From assembly GCA_900544025.1 (NCBI GenBank), contig UQTM01000018.1, positions 1 to 54,432 on the forward strand: a stretch of 54,432 nt of DNA, written 5' to 3'. This document shows, one piece after another, positions 25,172 through 33,952 of this stretch. Under the pieces are notes generated by a model. That model was not told the DNA's origin and made no database searches. It saw nothing but the letters and a program-made list of their open reading frames with translations. Origin of the DNA: an uncultured Odoribacter sp. (GTDB taxonomy: Bacteria > Bacteroidota > Bacteroidia > Bacteroidales > Marinifilaceae). The translations under genes and the position numbers were made by a program. Each line of letters opens with the position of its first letter. Position 1 is the first letter of the stretch.

Positions 25172-25200
25172 AATCCTATATTTTATGATTTTCTTAATAT

Positions 25201-25238
25201 ACAAAAAAATAAATGACACTTATCCTCCAATAAGTGCC
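25201..25238 (-). terminator. Terminator-like hairpin in the greA leader (possible attenuator)
   Basis: On the minus strand GGCACTTAT (25238-25230) pairs with ATAAGTGTC (25223-25215) with one G-U pair and a six-base loop, followed by a T-rich run ending near 25201. The predicted greA promoter at 25288-25295 lies upstream of it, so it would end greA transcripts early. Termination of the ttcA transcript, which stops at 25406, is the other reading. Confidence 0.6.
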
Positions 25239-25287
25239 TTTATCTAAATAAGAATTCCGAATTCGTCGAAATCCTCACCTCCGATGA

Positions 25288-25318
25288 CAAAGGTAAAACC
25301 TTTTTTGAGAATAAAAAA
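25288..25318 (-). promoter_or_regulatory. Predicted greA-HIT promoter
   Basis: On the minus strand TACCTTTG (25295-25288) is a perfect TAnnTTTG box. At 19 bases upstream is TTTT (25318-25315), one base off TTTG. A TTTTTGAGA/TCTCAAAAA inverted repeat (25302-25331) overlaps the upstream half. Transcription would start near 25280, about 110 bases before greA. Confidence 0.5.
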
Positions 25319-25405
25319 GTTTTCTCAAAAATTTATACAAACGTTTTCAGAAATCCCACCCTTCGGCTTTCATTGCTAACGAATTATGAATTTAAAATGT
25401 TACAT

Positions 25406-26152
25406 TTACGGTAAGTACTCTGTCTGGATATTCTTCATCGCAGCAAACAGGTTGCCCCGGACATGGGGAGACAGCGCTTCCATTTGGCGGACAATCTCGC
25501 CGACGGCATTCCGGTTTGTCGCCCGTTCGTAAGGGCAATTTTTCTTTTGTTTACGAAACTCCCGGTAAGCGGCATACTGCAAAGTTTCGTCATTGGTCAG
25601 ATAAATCAACGGGCGTATCAAAGTAAACGTATGATCGAACATATCGAGTTTAGGCGGCATGCTGGCGATCGTTCCGTTAAACATCATGCTCATCAGCAAA
25701 CTCTCCACAGCATCGTCCCGGTGATGCCCTAACGCCAGCTTATTACATCCATACGCTTTGGCGATCTCAAATAAAGCCTTTCTGCGGTTCCATGAACAGA
25801 CAAAGCAGGCCGGCTTCCTGGAATCGGGGGCGACCTCCGCATTCACCGTCCGGTGTACAAACTCCACCCCCAAACGCTCACAGAACTGCCGGACGTAAGC
25901 GGCATCCACCTCGTAAGCCACATTTTCCACCGCGATATGCGCCGCCACCACCCGATAGTTTTGTTTCGGATCTTTAGCACGCAAAGCCAACACTTCCAAC
26001 AATGTCAGGGAATCTTTCCCGCCGGACACTCCCACCAATATTTTATCTCCTTCGGCAATCAGCCCGTAATCGAAAATAGCTTTCCCAACCTTGCGGAACA
26101 ATTCCCGCATAAACACTTTCTCTCTTTTTTTATCTTCCATAATATCCGGCAA
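25406..26152 (-). CDS. ttcA: tRNA 2-thiocytidine biosynthesis protein TtcA-like
   Basis: 248 residues. PP-loop VSGGKDSLTL (about 42-51) binds ATP. The CFVC pair (Cys116, Cys119), in the context CFVCSWNRRKALFEIAKAYG, together with NKLALGHHRDDAVES, are TtcA family marks; the two cysteines plus a further cysteine (likely in KKNCPYERA) would hold an Fe-S cluster. TtcA thiolates cytidine 32 in several tRNAs. The Met at codon 5 or 15 may be the real start. The name is by similarity; other TtcA-like sulfur transferases exist. Confidence 0.85.
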   Translation of the reverse strand: MPDIMEDKKREKVFMRELFRKVGKAIFDYGLIAEGDKILVGVSGGKDSLTLLEVLALRAKDPKQNYRVVAAHIAVENVAYEVDAAYVRQFCERLGVEFVHRTVNAEVAPDSRKPACFVCSWNRRKALFEIAKAYGCNKLALGHHRDDAVESLLMSMMFNGTIASMPPKLDMFDHTFTLIRPLIYLTNDETLQYAAYREFRKQKKNCPYERATNRNAVGEIVRQMEALSPHVRGNLFAAMKNIQTEYLP

Positions 26153-26284
26153 TTAAGCGCCCGCAATTATTTTATTTTTCTTTCCGCAAAAATAAATGAA
26201 AAAGGGACATATTGCCGTTCTTGCTCAGGAATTAGATTCGCAAAAATACATCTCTCCGGGTTTTATTCGAAACATATCCGGTCG

Positions 26285-27448
26285 TCATGCTTTCAAAAAC
26301 CATTTATTCCGGTACATCACCCACAGGATTCCATACAGAATAGCCATATTGGCACACACCACCAGCAAATGATAAAAAGGAGTTCCGATATATTGCTCCA
26401 GACCGAACAGCAAAGAACGGCTCACGCAGCTAAAATTCACCACTCCGACCTCGACACTGAGCAAATAAGCGACGATCGAATTCATTCCGATAACTTTCAG
26501 CCAGCCGGTTCCCTTACGCCATCCCCGGTAATCAATCAGATAATAAAACAAAGCCATCAACAAAAAACAATAGCCGCTGCTCACCAGCACCATAGAACTT
26601 GTCCAGATCCGCTTGATCACAGGCATCTGCAAATGCCACAGCCAGCCCATCGCCATCATTCCCAACCCAATGAACAACAAGCGTTTCATTTTTCCGGTTT
26701 CTCCGGTCTTGCTCTTTAAAATCTGTCCGGCGAAAACCCCGGTCATTACCGTCACGCCAAAATTCAGGCTGCTCAAAATCCAGGTATAATTATACCAGGC
26801 AGGAAACACCACCGCCCCGGTTCCATCCACTGAAGCGCCGTCCCGCCATCGTCCCAATACCGTTCGGTCTGTCCATTCCGCCAGATTCCCCGAAGCCGTA
26901 AAATTTCCTCCGCCATAGCCATCTACCTCAACAAACATCATCACTCCCCAATACACCAGCAACAAAGCAATCGAAACGATGATCTGCCATTTCGGTTTCA
27001 GATGTAAAAACAAAATAGCAGAGATCAGATACCCCATAGCGATGGCCTGCAATGTATTGCTATACAACTTCCAGTTTGCCACATGCAACGATAATAAATT
27101 CCCCTGACAGACCATGCCTAATATCCACAGTATCACCACCCGCTTCAAAATCCGGATATAAATTCTTCCATACCCTTCGCCCGATCTCAGATACTTTGAA
27201 AAAGCAAAAGGAATCGACACCCCCGCCATAAACATAAACAAAGGCATAACCAAATCCCAAAAGGCAAAACCCGCCCACGACACATGATTGAATTGGCGCA
27301 TCACCGGAGCCAGCCAGCCATATTCACCCGTTCTGCTGAACGCATGCAGAAAAGGACACAAAATAGTAAGGCAAAACAAATCGAAGCCCCTTAACACATC
27401 TAAAGATTCCAAACGCTTGGACACAACAGTAGTTCCCAATTCAGCCAT
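26285..27448 (-). CDS. Membrane acyltransferase, HGSNAT/DUF5009-like
   Basis: 387 residues, complete. The N-terminal SKRLESLDVLRGFDLFCLTI, the WDLVMPLFMFMAGVSIPFAF segment and about ten hydrophobic helices match the HGSNAT-like family. The last helix (LVVCANMAILYGILWVMY) and tail NKWFLKA are intact, unlike the paralogue at 1-1182. A likely job is transferring acetyl groups to a glucosaminide or other surface glycan. A 17-bp perfect palindrome lies in the space upstream (27492-27508). No obvious operon partner. Confidence 0.86.
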   Translation of the reverse strand: MAELGTTVVSKRLESLDVLRGFDLFCLTILCPFLHAFSRTGEYGWLAPVMRQFNHVSWAGFAFWDLVMPLFMFMAGVSIPFAFSKYLRSGEGYGRIYIRILKRVVILWILGMVCQGNLLSLHVANWKLYSNTLQAIAMGYLISAILFLHLKPKWQIIVSIALLLVYWGVMMFVEVDGYGGGNFTASGNLAEWTDRTVLGRWRDGASVDGTGAVVFPAWYNYTWILSSLNFGVTVMTGVFAGQILKSKTGETGKMKRLLFIGLGMMAMGWLWHLQMPVIKRIWTSSMVLVSSGYCFLLMALFYYLIDYRGWRKGTGWLKVIGMNSIVAYLLSVEVGVVNFSCVSRSLLFGLEQYIGTPFYHLLVVCANMAILYGILWVMYRNKWFLKA

Positions 27449-27491
27449 AAGTAGGTAAATAAAAAGTTAATACATTTCCCGCACACAGATT

Positions 27492-27508
27492 TTGTAAATT
27501 ATTTACAA
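27492..27508. promoter_or_regulatory. 17-bp palindrome between the acyltransferase and porin genes
   Basis: TTGTAAAT-T-ATTTACAA is a perfect inverted repeat with an 8-bp arm. It lies 44 bases upstream of the acyltransferase start. The protein that would bind it is unknown. Confidence 0.4.
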
Positions 27509-27651
27509 TCGATCACAAAAATAATAAATTATATGAATATACCTGTTCTTTCCGGAACTGTCTGCCCGATATTCCGACAAAAATATCTTTTCCTCTTTTA
27601 CTGCAAAACGACCGCTTTACAGTCCACCACAAAATGACCGGATTGAAACAC

Positions 27652-27707
27652 GTAACTAAAACGTCACAAACGCTTAACACGCTTAAAACATTTCTCCCAT
27701 AGTTTTA
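27652..27707 (+). promoter_or_regulatory. Pho box and promoter of the porin gene
   Basis: GTAAC (27652), GTCAC (27663) and TTAAC (27674) recur every 11 bases, the pattern of PhoB-binding direct repeats. TAGTTTTA (27700-27707) is a TAnnTTTG-like -7 box, exactly 21 bases after the last repeat. The pstS promoter has the same spacing, which supports shared control by the PhoB-like regulator at 33239-33919. The 304-bp gap holding this site also contains the 27492 palindrome and otherwise shows no gene. Confidence 0.75.
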
Positions 27708-27752
27708 CCTCCTGAAACTCGATAACAACAGATAAATAAACGCTTGTGCTAA

Positions 27753-28721
27753 ATGACAAAATCCTTACTACTCCTGTTCGCCGTATTCCTGACCCGTACC
27801 CTGACCGCTCAGGAAAAAATTTTCCAATTCAGCGGTTCTCCCATTGTCACCCTGTTTGCCAATGTCCACACGGGCATAGGAAGCGCTAATGAAGAAGCAG
27901 GTTTCGAACTTGAACGCTCTTACCTCGGCTATGCTTTCCGGGTTACAAAAGAGTTAAGCGGCAAAGTAATATTCGACATCGGCCCTTCGAAAGTGGAAGG
28001 TTCCGATCTGGAACGAATCGCTTACGTAAAAAATGCCATGTTATCGTGGCAAACCGGGAACCTTACCCTCGACTTCGGACTGATTCCCCTGGTTCAATTC
28101 AACATTCAAGAAAAATTCTGGGGCTACCGCTATATCCGTAAATCCTTTCAGGACGAATATAAATTCAACTCCAGTGCCGACATGGGAGTGATCGGAAAAT
28201 ATAAATTCACCCCCTGGCTTTCGGCCGACCTTAATTTCATTAACGGAGAAGGATATAAAAAAATAAACAAAGACAATCATTTCCGCTACGGAGCGGGTAT
28301 AACGCTGACACCCTATAAAAATCTTCTCTTCCGGATTTATGGCGACCGGTATAATGGCAATGGAGGCGAAAGTAAAGACCAATATTCCGCCGCCCTGTTC
28401 TTAGGTTACCGGAACAAGCGATTTCACGCAGGTGCAGAATACAACCGCTTATTCAATGCCGAATTCGACGACGAACAGAACCGGACAGGATATTCCGCCT
28501 ACACCTCGGTAAACCTATCTTCAAAATTTACCTTATTCGGTAGATACGACCGTCTTTCCTCGTCTCACCATGATTTCCCGAACGACCAGCAATTCGGCCT
28601 GGCGGGTTTTCAGTATTCTCCCAACAAATACCTTCGCCTGTCTCCCAACTATCAGATCAAAAGTCCACGTACGGGCGAAAACGCCTCCTACCTCTACCTG
28701 AATGTATATTTCAACCTTTAA
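27753..28721 (+). CDS. Phosphate-selective porin (OprO/OprP-like)
   Basis: 322 residues. Signal peptide MTKSLLLLFAVFLTRTLTAQ precedes a protein rich in alternating aromatic and charged beta-strands (for example FELERSYLGYAFRVTKELSG, LDFGLIPLVQF, and YGAGITLTPYKNLLFRIYGD) that ends with a strand finishing in an aromatic residue, as for outer-membrane barrels. It probably lets phosphate cross the outer membrane under phosphate starvation. The upstream Pho-box repeats and the pst operon immediately downstream support this. Start chosen at the ATG with a good signal peptide. Confidence 0.88.
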   Translation: MTKSLLLLFAVFLTRTLTAQEKIFQFSGSPIVTLFANVHTGIGSANEEAGFELERSYLGYAFRVTKELSGKVIFDIGPSKVEGSDLERIAYVKNAMLSWQTGNLTLDFGLIPLVQFNIQEKFWGYRYIRKSFQDEYKFNSSADMGVIGKYKFTPWLSADLNFINGEGYKKINKDNHFRYGAGITLTPYKNLLFRIYGDRYNGNGGESKDQYSAALFLGYRNKRFHAGAEYNRLFNAEFDDEQNRTGYSAYTSVNLSSKFTLFGRYDRLSSSHHDFPNDQQFGLAGFQYSPNKYLRLSPNYQIKSPRTGENASYLYLNVYFNL

Positions 28722-28773
28722 AATACACCGTTTTACCTGCATATTTTATAGGATAAACCAACTCTTTTCCGTC

Positions 28774-28829
28774 GTAACAAAAATGTAACAACATTGTAAC
28801 ACCCCCGTATCATTCTCAGGCTAATATTG
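28774..28829 (+). promoter_or_regulatory. Pho box and promoter of the pst operon
   Basis: Three perfect GTAAC units start at 28774, 28785 and 28796, an 11-bp period, each followed by an A/T- or C-rich six-base filler. TAATATTG (28822-28829) starts 21 bases after the third unit and fits a TAnnTTTG -7 box. The porin promoter has the same geometry. Activation by the PhoB-like regulator is inferred. Confidence 0.82.
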
Positions 28830-28878
28830 TATGGTCAAGAAAAATAAAAAAAGTATCACCAATTTAAAGAAAATAAAA

Positions 28879-29940
28879 ATGAACAAGCTATTACTTATTA
28901 TTCTTGCTATCGCTATTGCCGGATGCGGTAATTCAAAGAAAAAGCAGAACAATGCACCTTCCAGCGACATCACCATAACCGGAGCGGGTGCAACTTTTCC
29001 GCTTCCTTACTATAATTTAGCTTTTAAAACCTGGCAGGATTCTACCGGGATCGCCGTTACCTACGGAGGTATCGGCAGCGGTGGCGGAATTCGCAGCCTG
29101 AAAGATAAAATCGTCGATTTCGGTGGAAGCGACGCTTTTCTATCCGATGAAGAATTAAAAGAGATGCCGGCTGCCGTTATACAGGTTCCTACCTGCATCG
29201 GGGCCGTCGTAATGGCTTACAATCTCGAAGGTATAGATAATCTGAAACTGACCGGCGATATTGTTGCAGATATTTATCAGGGAAAAATCACCCAATGGAA
29301 CGACCCGCGCATTCAGGCAATAAACGAAGGGACCGCCTTGCCCAACCTTCCGATTTATGCAGTTTATCGTTCGGACGGTAGCGGTACGACCTTCGTATTT
29401 AGCGATTATCTATCCAAAGTCAGTCCTTCATGGAGTGAAAACATCGGCACAGGCAAAGCCCTGAAATGGTCGGTAGGCTTAGCAGCCAAAGGCAACCCCG
29501 GAGTGGCCGGAACCATCAGCCAAACCAAAGGAGCAATCGGCTATATCGGCTCGGAATATGCATTCGCCTTAAACATTCCAATGGCTCGACTACAAAATCA
29601 AGCCGGAAATTTCATCACACCGGATCCGAAAAGCATTTCTGCCGCCGCTTCTATCGACATCCCCGACGACACCCGCACAATGATCACCGATTCGGACGTA
29701 GCCGATGCCTATCCCATCAGTTGCTTCACCTGGATTATGCTCTATCAGGAACAAGCCTACAACGACCGTAGCCTGGAAGAGGCACAGGCAACCCTGCAAC
29801 TGGCCGACTGGCTAACCAACCCATCGGCACAAAAACTGACCGTAAAAGTTCATTATTCTCCACTTCCGGAATCGGTTATCGCCAAAGCCAAAGCCTTATT
29901 AAAAAGCGTAACTTATAACGGAACACCCATTTTAAAATAA
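28879..29940 (+). CDS. pstS: Phosphate ABC transporter substrate-binding lipoprotein
   Basis: 353 residues from MNKLLLIILAIAIAGCGNS, with lipobox AGC at Cys16; an upstream in-frame ATG at 28831 would lie at the predicted promoter start and leave a poor signal. Phosphate-binding segments include TGAGATFPLPYYNLAFKTW, GGIGSGGGIRSLKDKIVDFG and VYRSDGSGTTFVFSDYLSK, as in PstS. It captures inorganic phosphate outside the inner membrane for PstCAB. It is the first gene of the Pho-controlled operon. Confidence 0.95.
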   Translation: MNKLLLIILAIAIAGCGNSKKKQNNAPSSDITITGAGATFPLPYYNLAFKTWQDSTGIAVTYGGIGSGGGIRSLKDKIVDFGGSDAFLSDEELKEMPAAVIQVPTCIGAVVMAYNLEGIDNLKLTGDIVADIYQGKITQWNDPRIQAINEGTALPNLPIYAVYRSDGSGTTFVFSDYLSKVSPSWSENIGTGKALKWSVGLAAKGNPGVAGTISQTKGAIGYIGSEYAFALNIPMARLQNQAGNFITPDPKSISAAASIDIPDDTRTMITDSDVADAYPISCFTWIMLYQEQAYNDRSLEEAQATLQLADWLTNPSAQKLTVKVHYSPLPESVIAKAKALLKSVTYNGTPILK

Positions 29941-29959
29941 CCGATCATTCATTCAGGAA

Positions 29960-30811
29960 ATGCGGGACTATATTTTCAAACGGCTTTTATTCTTCTGCTC
30001 CTTACTGGTACTCCTTATCAGCGCAGGCATGATCTATTCGCTGGTGAGCGGGGCGATCCCCGCTTTCGGGCAGTTCGGTTTCTTCCGCTTTATCTTTTCA
30101 GCGGAATGGAATCCGACCACCGGAACGGAAGAATACGGAGCTCTCTCTTTCATTGCCGGAACATTGATGACTTCATTTCTGGCCCTACTGTTTTGTATTC
30201 CTTTTTCACTTCCCGTCGCGTTGTTTACAGGAGAATATTTCAAGGGAAAACGAATAGCCATCGTTATCAGCTCGGTGATCGATCTATTGGCGGGAATTCC
30301 TTCTATTGTTTACGGTCTGTGGGGATTCTACACCCTTCGTCCGGTCATTACCGAATTGGGGTTATCGCCACAAGGATTCGGAATTCTCACATCGTCCATC
30401 ATTCTTGCGATCATGATCATCCCCTATGCCTCCTCGCTCAGTGCTGAATTTATTTCCATGGTTCCCCGGGAACTCAAAGAAGGAGCTTATAGTTTGGGAG
30501 GCACACGTTTAGACGTGATCCGCTATGTGATTTTTCCCGTATCGGGCTCAGGCGTGTTCGCCAGCTACATATTGGCGCTGGGACGTGCCTTAGGTGAAAC
30601 GATGGCTGTAACCATGCTTATCGGAAACACGAACAACCTGCCCACCTCGCTTACCTCTACCGGGAATACGATGGCGAGCGTGATTGCCAACCAGTTCGGA
30701 GAAGCCGACGGTCTGAAACTCAGTTCGCTGATCGCTATCGGGTTATTATTATTCCTGATTACGGCAATCATCAATTTTATAGGTAAAATGATCATGAAGA
30801 AATTAAACTAA
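29960..30811 (+). CDS. pstC: Phosphate ABC transporter permease PstC
   Basis: 283 residues with six transmembrane helices. Characteristic segments are IYSLVSGAIPAFGQFGFFRF, ALPVALFTG-like PVALFTGEYFKGKRIA, and the EAA-type loop GGTRLDVIRYVIFPVSGSGV followed by ALGRALGETMAVTMLIGNT. With PstA it forms the phosphate channel in the inner membrane. It starts 19 bases after pstS and overlaps the pstA ribosome-binding region closely. Confidence 0.94.
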   Translation: MRDYIFKRLLFFCSLLVLLISAGMIYSLVSGAIPAFGQFGFFRFIFSAEWNPTTGTEEYGALSFIAGTLMTSFLALLFCIPFSLPVALFTGEYFKGKRIAIVISSVIDLLAGIPSIVYGLWGFYTLRPVITELGLSPQGFGILTSSIILAIMIIPYASSLSAEFISMVPRELKEGAYSLGGTRLDVIRYVIFPVSGSGVFASYILALGRALGETMAVTMLIGNTNNLPTSLTSTGNTMASVIANQFGEADGLKLSSLIAIGLLLFLITAIINFIGKMIMKKLN

Positions 30812-30815
30812 CGCT

Positions 30816-31676
30816 ATGAACACCATTAAATATCGTTATTTAAAGAACCGGATATTCTTCGTGGTAATCTGCATCTTATCATCGCTGACCGCAATACCCC
30901 TGATCATGATTATCTGGGAATTGGTAAAAAAAGGCTACAAGCAGATTAATTTTAGTTTCTTCACGGAAACCGCACCCAGTACCCTCGATGCGATGCTTGC
31001 CAAAAGCAGCGGCGATCTGATTCCCGGCGGTATTGCCAACGGAATCACAGGTACATTGCTTATGGTTGCTCTTTCCGCCGTGTTAGCCATTCCGGTCGGT
31101 ATCATGGGAGGCATCTATTTGTCGGAAAAACCGAAAGCCTTCTTTTCACACATCATCCGTTTCCTGACCGACCTATTACAGGGCACACCTTCTATCGTGA
31201 TCGGCATCATCGCCTATACCTGGATTGTAAAGCCGCTCGGCAGTTACTCGGCACTTGCCGGAAGTGTGGCACTTTCAATCATGATGCTCCCCCTGATTAT
31301 CCGTTCAACCGAAGAAACGCTGAAACTGCTCCCCGGCAGCCTGAAAGAGGCAGGACTGGCTTTAGGCTCCTCCTACACCAGCGTCATTTTAAGAATACTG
31401 TTACCTTCGGCTTTCGGGGGACTTTTCACCGGGATACTCTTGGCCATATCCCGTGTAATGGGAGAGACAGCCCCCCTGATGCTGACGGCTTTAGGCAGTA
31501 CCATGATCAACTGGGACATACTGAAACCGACCAGCGCCGTCCCTTTGTTAATCTGGGAATTTTATAACGATCCCAACCTGCTCGACATGATCTGGAGTTC
31601 TTCCCTATTCCTGTTGATGCTGATATTAGCCTTAAACATCATTGCTAAAAACATTGCCAGAAAATGGAAAATATAA
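30816..31676 (+). CDS. pstA: Phosphate ABC transporter permease PstA
   Basis: 286 residues with six transmembrane helices. GGIANGITGTLLMVALSAVL, GGIYLSEKPKAFFSHIIRFL and the coupling loop LGSSYTSVILRILLPSAFGG followed by RVMGETAPLMLTALG are PstA features. The partner is PstC, four bases upstream. Its 3' end overlaps the pstB start by 13 bases. Confidence 0.94.
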   Translation: MNTIKYRYLKNRIFFVVICILSSLTAIPLIMIIWELVKKGYKQINFSFFTETAPSTLDAMLAKSSGDLIPGGIANGITGTLLMVALSAVLAIPVGIMGGIYLSEKPKAFFSHIIRFLTDLLQGTPSIVIGIIAYTWIVKPLGSYSALAGSVALSIMMLPLIIRSTEETLKLLPGSLKEAGLALGSSYTSVILRILLPSAFGGLFTGILLAISRVMGETAPLMLTALGSTMINWDILKPTSAVPLLIWEFYNDPNLLDMIWSSSLFLLMLILALNIIAKNIARKWKI

Positions 31677-32440
31677 ATATACCTCAACCGATCCTCCAAC
31701 TGAAGGACGTTTCAATATCTTACACTCCCGGCAAAAACGCCGTGAATAAAGTAAATGCCGACATCAAAGCCAAACGGATCACCGCTATTATGGGGCCTTC
31801 CGGATGCGGAAAAAGTACCCTGCTACGGGCAATCAACCGGATGCACGAGCTTTACCCCGACATTAAAATAACAGGAGAAATTCTGTTAGACAACCGGAAT
31901 ATCCTAAAAATGAACCCCATGGAAGTAAGGCGAATGGCAGGCATGGTATTTCAGCGCCCCAATCCTTTCCCCACCATGAGCATATATGATAACGTGGTGG
32001 CGGGTTATAAACTCAACGGCATACGCATCTCTAAAAGTGAAAAAGATGAATTGGTGGAAAGTTGCCTCACGAACGTCGGACTATGGAACGAAGTGAAAGA
32101 CTCACTATTTAAAAAAGGAACTTTTCTTTCCGGAGGGCAGCAGCAACGCCTTTGCATTGCCAGGGCACTTGCCCTGAAACCGGAAGTATTGCTGATGGAC
32201 GAGCCGACCTCTGCCCTCGATCCCATCGCCACGAACCGGATTGAAGAATTACTGCTGGAACTGAAAAAAGAATTTACAATCGTGATCGTTACCCATAATA
32301 TGTCACAGGCAGCCCGGATTTCGGACTATTCTATGTTTATGTACCTTGGAGAACTGATCGAATACGACAAAACGAAAACCATGTTCACCACTCCGAAAGA
32401 CAAACGTACCGAAGAATACCTTTCCGGGCAATTCGGATAA
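31664..32440 (+). CDS. pstB: Phosphate ABC transporter ATPase
   Basis: 258 residues. Walker A GPSGCGKSTLLRAI, the PstB-specific MAGMVFQRPNPFPTMSIYDN, signature LSGGQQQRLCIARALALK and Walker B VLLMDEPTSALDPIATNRIE are all visible. Hydrolyses ATP to drive phosphate uptake through PstCA and, with PhoU, signals phosphate status to the PhoR-like kinase. The start overlaps pstA. Confidence 0.97.
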   Translation: MENINIPQPILQLKDVSISYTPGKNAVNKVNADIKAKRITAIMGPSGCGKSTLLRAINRMHELYPDIKITGEILLDNRNILKMNPMEVRRMAGMVFQRPNPFPTMSIYDNVVAGYKLNGIRISKSEKDELVESCLTNVGLWNEVKDSLFKKGTFLSGGQQQRLCIARALALKPEVLLMDEPTSALDPIATNRIEELLLELKKEFTIVIVTHNMSQAARISDYSMFMYLGELIEYDKTKTMFTTPKDKRTEEYLSGQFG

Positions 32441-32484
32441 AACTTAACGATACCATAGCGACAATAATAAAACCTTTACCCGAT

Positions 32485-33195
32485 ATGACAACTTTAAAAG
32501 AAAAAGTCCTGAGCCGGATTACCGAAGACTTCGAGGTTATGGCAAAAGTGGTCATTAAGCAGATTAATCTGACCAAAACACTGATGGAGGAAAACCGTGA
32601 CGAGGAAATCTATACGGAAATCAATAACAATGAACGCATTATCGACAGCCTCGATGTAAAAATGCGTGATGAGGTCATCAATACGATCGTGCTTTATAGC
32701 CCGCGAGCCACCAACCTGCGAATGATTATGTCCTATCACGACATGACTGCCTATCTGGAAAGAATAGGCGATTTACTGATAAACATCGCCGGATTTCTGC
32801 GCAAAATCGCGATACACAATCCGCTTTTCGGCCAATACAAGGAAAATCTGCTAAATATGCTGACGCTCACAGAAAATATGACACAAAACGCTATATTTGC
32901 TTTTACCTGTGAAGATGCACGGCTGGCAAGGGATACAATAGAAATGGACAATCTGGTGGATGCCTGTTTTCACAAAATCGGCAGCACCCTGCCACAGGAT
33001 TGTAGCGGCCAACCGTTGGACAGCCAGCAAATAACGGACGCCCTTTCCATCAACAGTATGTCTTACAACATCGAAAGAATAGGCGATAATGCGACAAACA
33101 TAGCGGAAGCCGCTATATACCTTATGGAAGGAAAAAACATCAAGCACACCGGCAACCACAACGAAGAAACCTTAACTGCCGGAAGTGAAGGATAA
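32485..33195 (+). CDS. phoU: Phosphate signalling protein PhoU
   Basis: 236 residues, all-alpha, two repeats of a three-helix bundle: repeat 1 includes NNNERIIDSLDVKMRDEVIN and YHDMTAYLERIGDLLINIAG, repeat 2 includes MDNLVDACFHKIG and NSMSYNIERIGDNATNIAEA. The two ERIGD units are the metal-binding motifs. It couples the Pst transporter to the PhoR-type kinase and keeps the regulon off when phosphate is plentiful. It lies between pstB and the two-component genes. Confidence 0.94.
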   Translation: MTTLKEKVLSRITEDFEVMAKVVIKQINLTKTLMEENRDEEIYTEINNNERIIDSLDVKMRDEVINTIVLYSPRATNLRMIMSYHDMTAYLERIGDLLINIAGFLRKIAIHNPLFGQYKENLLNMLTLTENMTQNAIFAFTCEDARLARDTIEMDNLVDACFHKIGSTLPQDCSGQPLDSQQITDALSINSMSYNIERIGDNATNIAEAAIYLMEGKNIKHTGNHNEETLTAGSEG

Positions 33196-33238
33196 CCTTT
33201 CCATAAAGTGATTTCAATATATATAAACTTTTATCGAT

Positions 33239-33919
33239 ATGGACAGAACAAAAATATTAGTGGTCGATGACGAAGAAGACCTGTGCGAGATCCTCCAATT
33301 CAATCTGGAAAGTGAAGGCTACGCGGTGGATATCGCCAATTCGGCAGAACAAGCATTGAAAATACTCTCCGACGACCACCGGCTTATTTTGCTGGACGTG
33401 ATGATGGAAGGCATGTCCGGGTTTAAAATGGCTGAAAAAGTACGCCGCGACCTGCACCTAAATACTCCGATTATTTTCTTAACCGCTAAAGACACCGAAA
33501 ACGACATGCTCACCGGATTCAGTATCGGCGGAGACGACTATATTGCCAAACCTTTTTCGATCAAAGAGGTAAGTGCCAGAGTAAAAGCCATACTGAAACG
33601 AACGGGGGTTACCGGAACTGCCTCCAGCCCGGAAATCGTGATCGGCGACCTGTCTATAAACACAAGCACTAAAAACGTTACGCTCAAAGGCCAGCCCGTA
33701 CTGCTTACCAAAAAAGAATTTGAAATATTGAGTATCATGGCCAAATCCCCCAACCGGATATTCTCACGGGAAGACATTTTGGGAAGGGTATGGGAAGACG
33801 ACGGCTATGTATTGGAACGCACCGTAGATGTACATATTACCCGGCTTCGTAAAAAATTGGGAGAATTTGGAAAACATATCGCTAACCGATCCGGCTACGG
33901 GTACTGCCTGGAAGCCTAA
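33239..33919 (+). CDS. phoB: OmpR/PhoB-family response regulator
   Basis: 226 residues. Receiver domain: acidic pair in ILVVDDEEDL, phospho-acceptor Asp53 (LILLDVMMEG), Thr/Lys residues in LTAKDTEND and AKPFSIKEV (Lys104). The C-terminal winged helix includes LLTKKEFEILSIMAKSPNRI then SREDILGRVWEDDGYVLERT, ending in VDVHITRLRKKLG. The domain order, size and place after phoU point to the PhoB role of switching on the phosphate regulon. The Pho boxes at 27652 and 28774 are likely targets. Confidence 0.93.
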   Translation: MDRTKILVVDDEEDLCEILQFNLESEGYAVDIANSAEQALKILSDDHRLILLDVMMEGMSGFKMAEKVRRDLHLNTPIIFLTAKDTENDMLTGFSIGGDDYIAKPFSIKEVSARVKAILKRTGVTGTASSPEIVIGDLSINTSTKNVTLKGQPVLLTKKEFEILSIMAKSPNRIFSREDILGRVWEDDGYVLERTVDVHITRLRKKLGEFGKHIANRSGYGYCLEA

Positions 33920-33952
33920 ACGGGTACACGAACTTTTAAACATTTAGCAATT

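Noticed and set aside
28831..28878. Upstream ATG for pstS
   Set aside because: It would fall right at the predicted transcription start and give a Lys-rich extension ahead of a complete lipoprotein signal.
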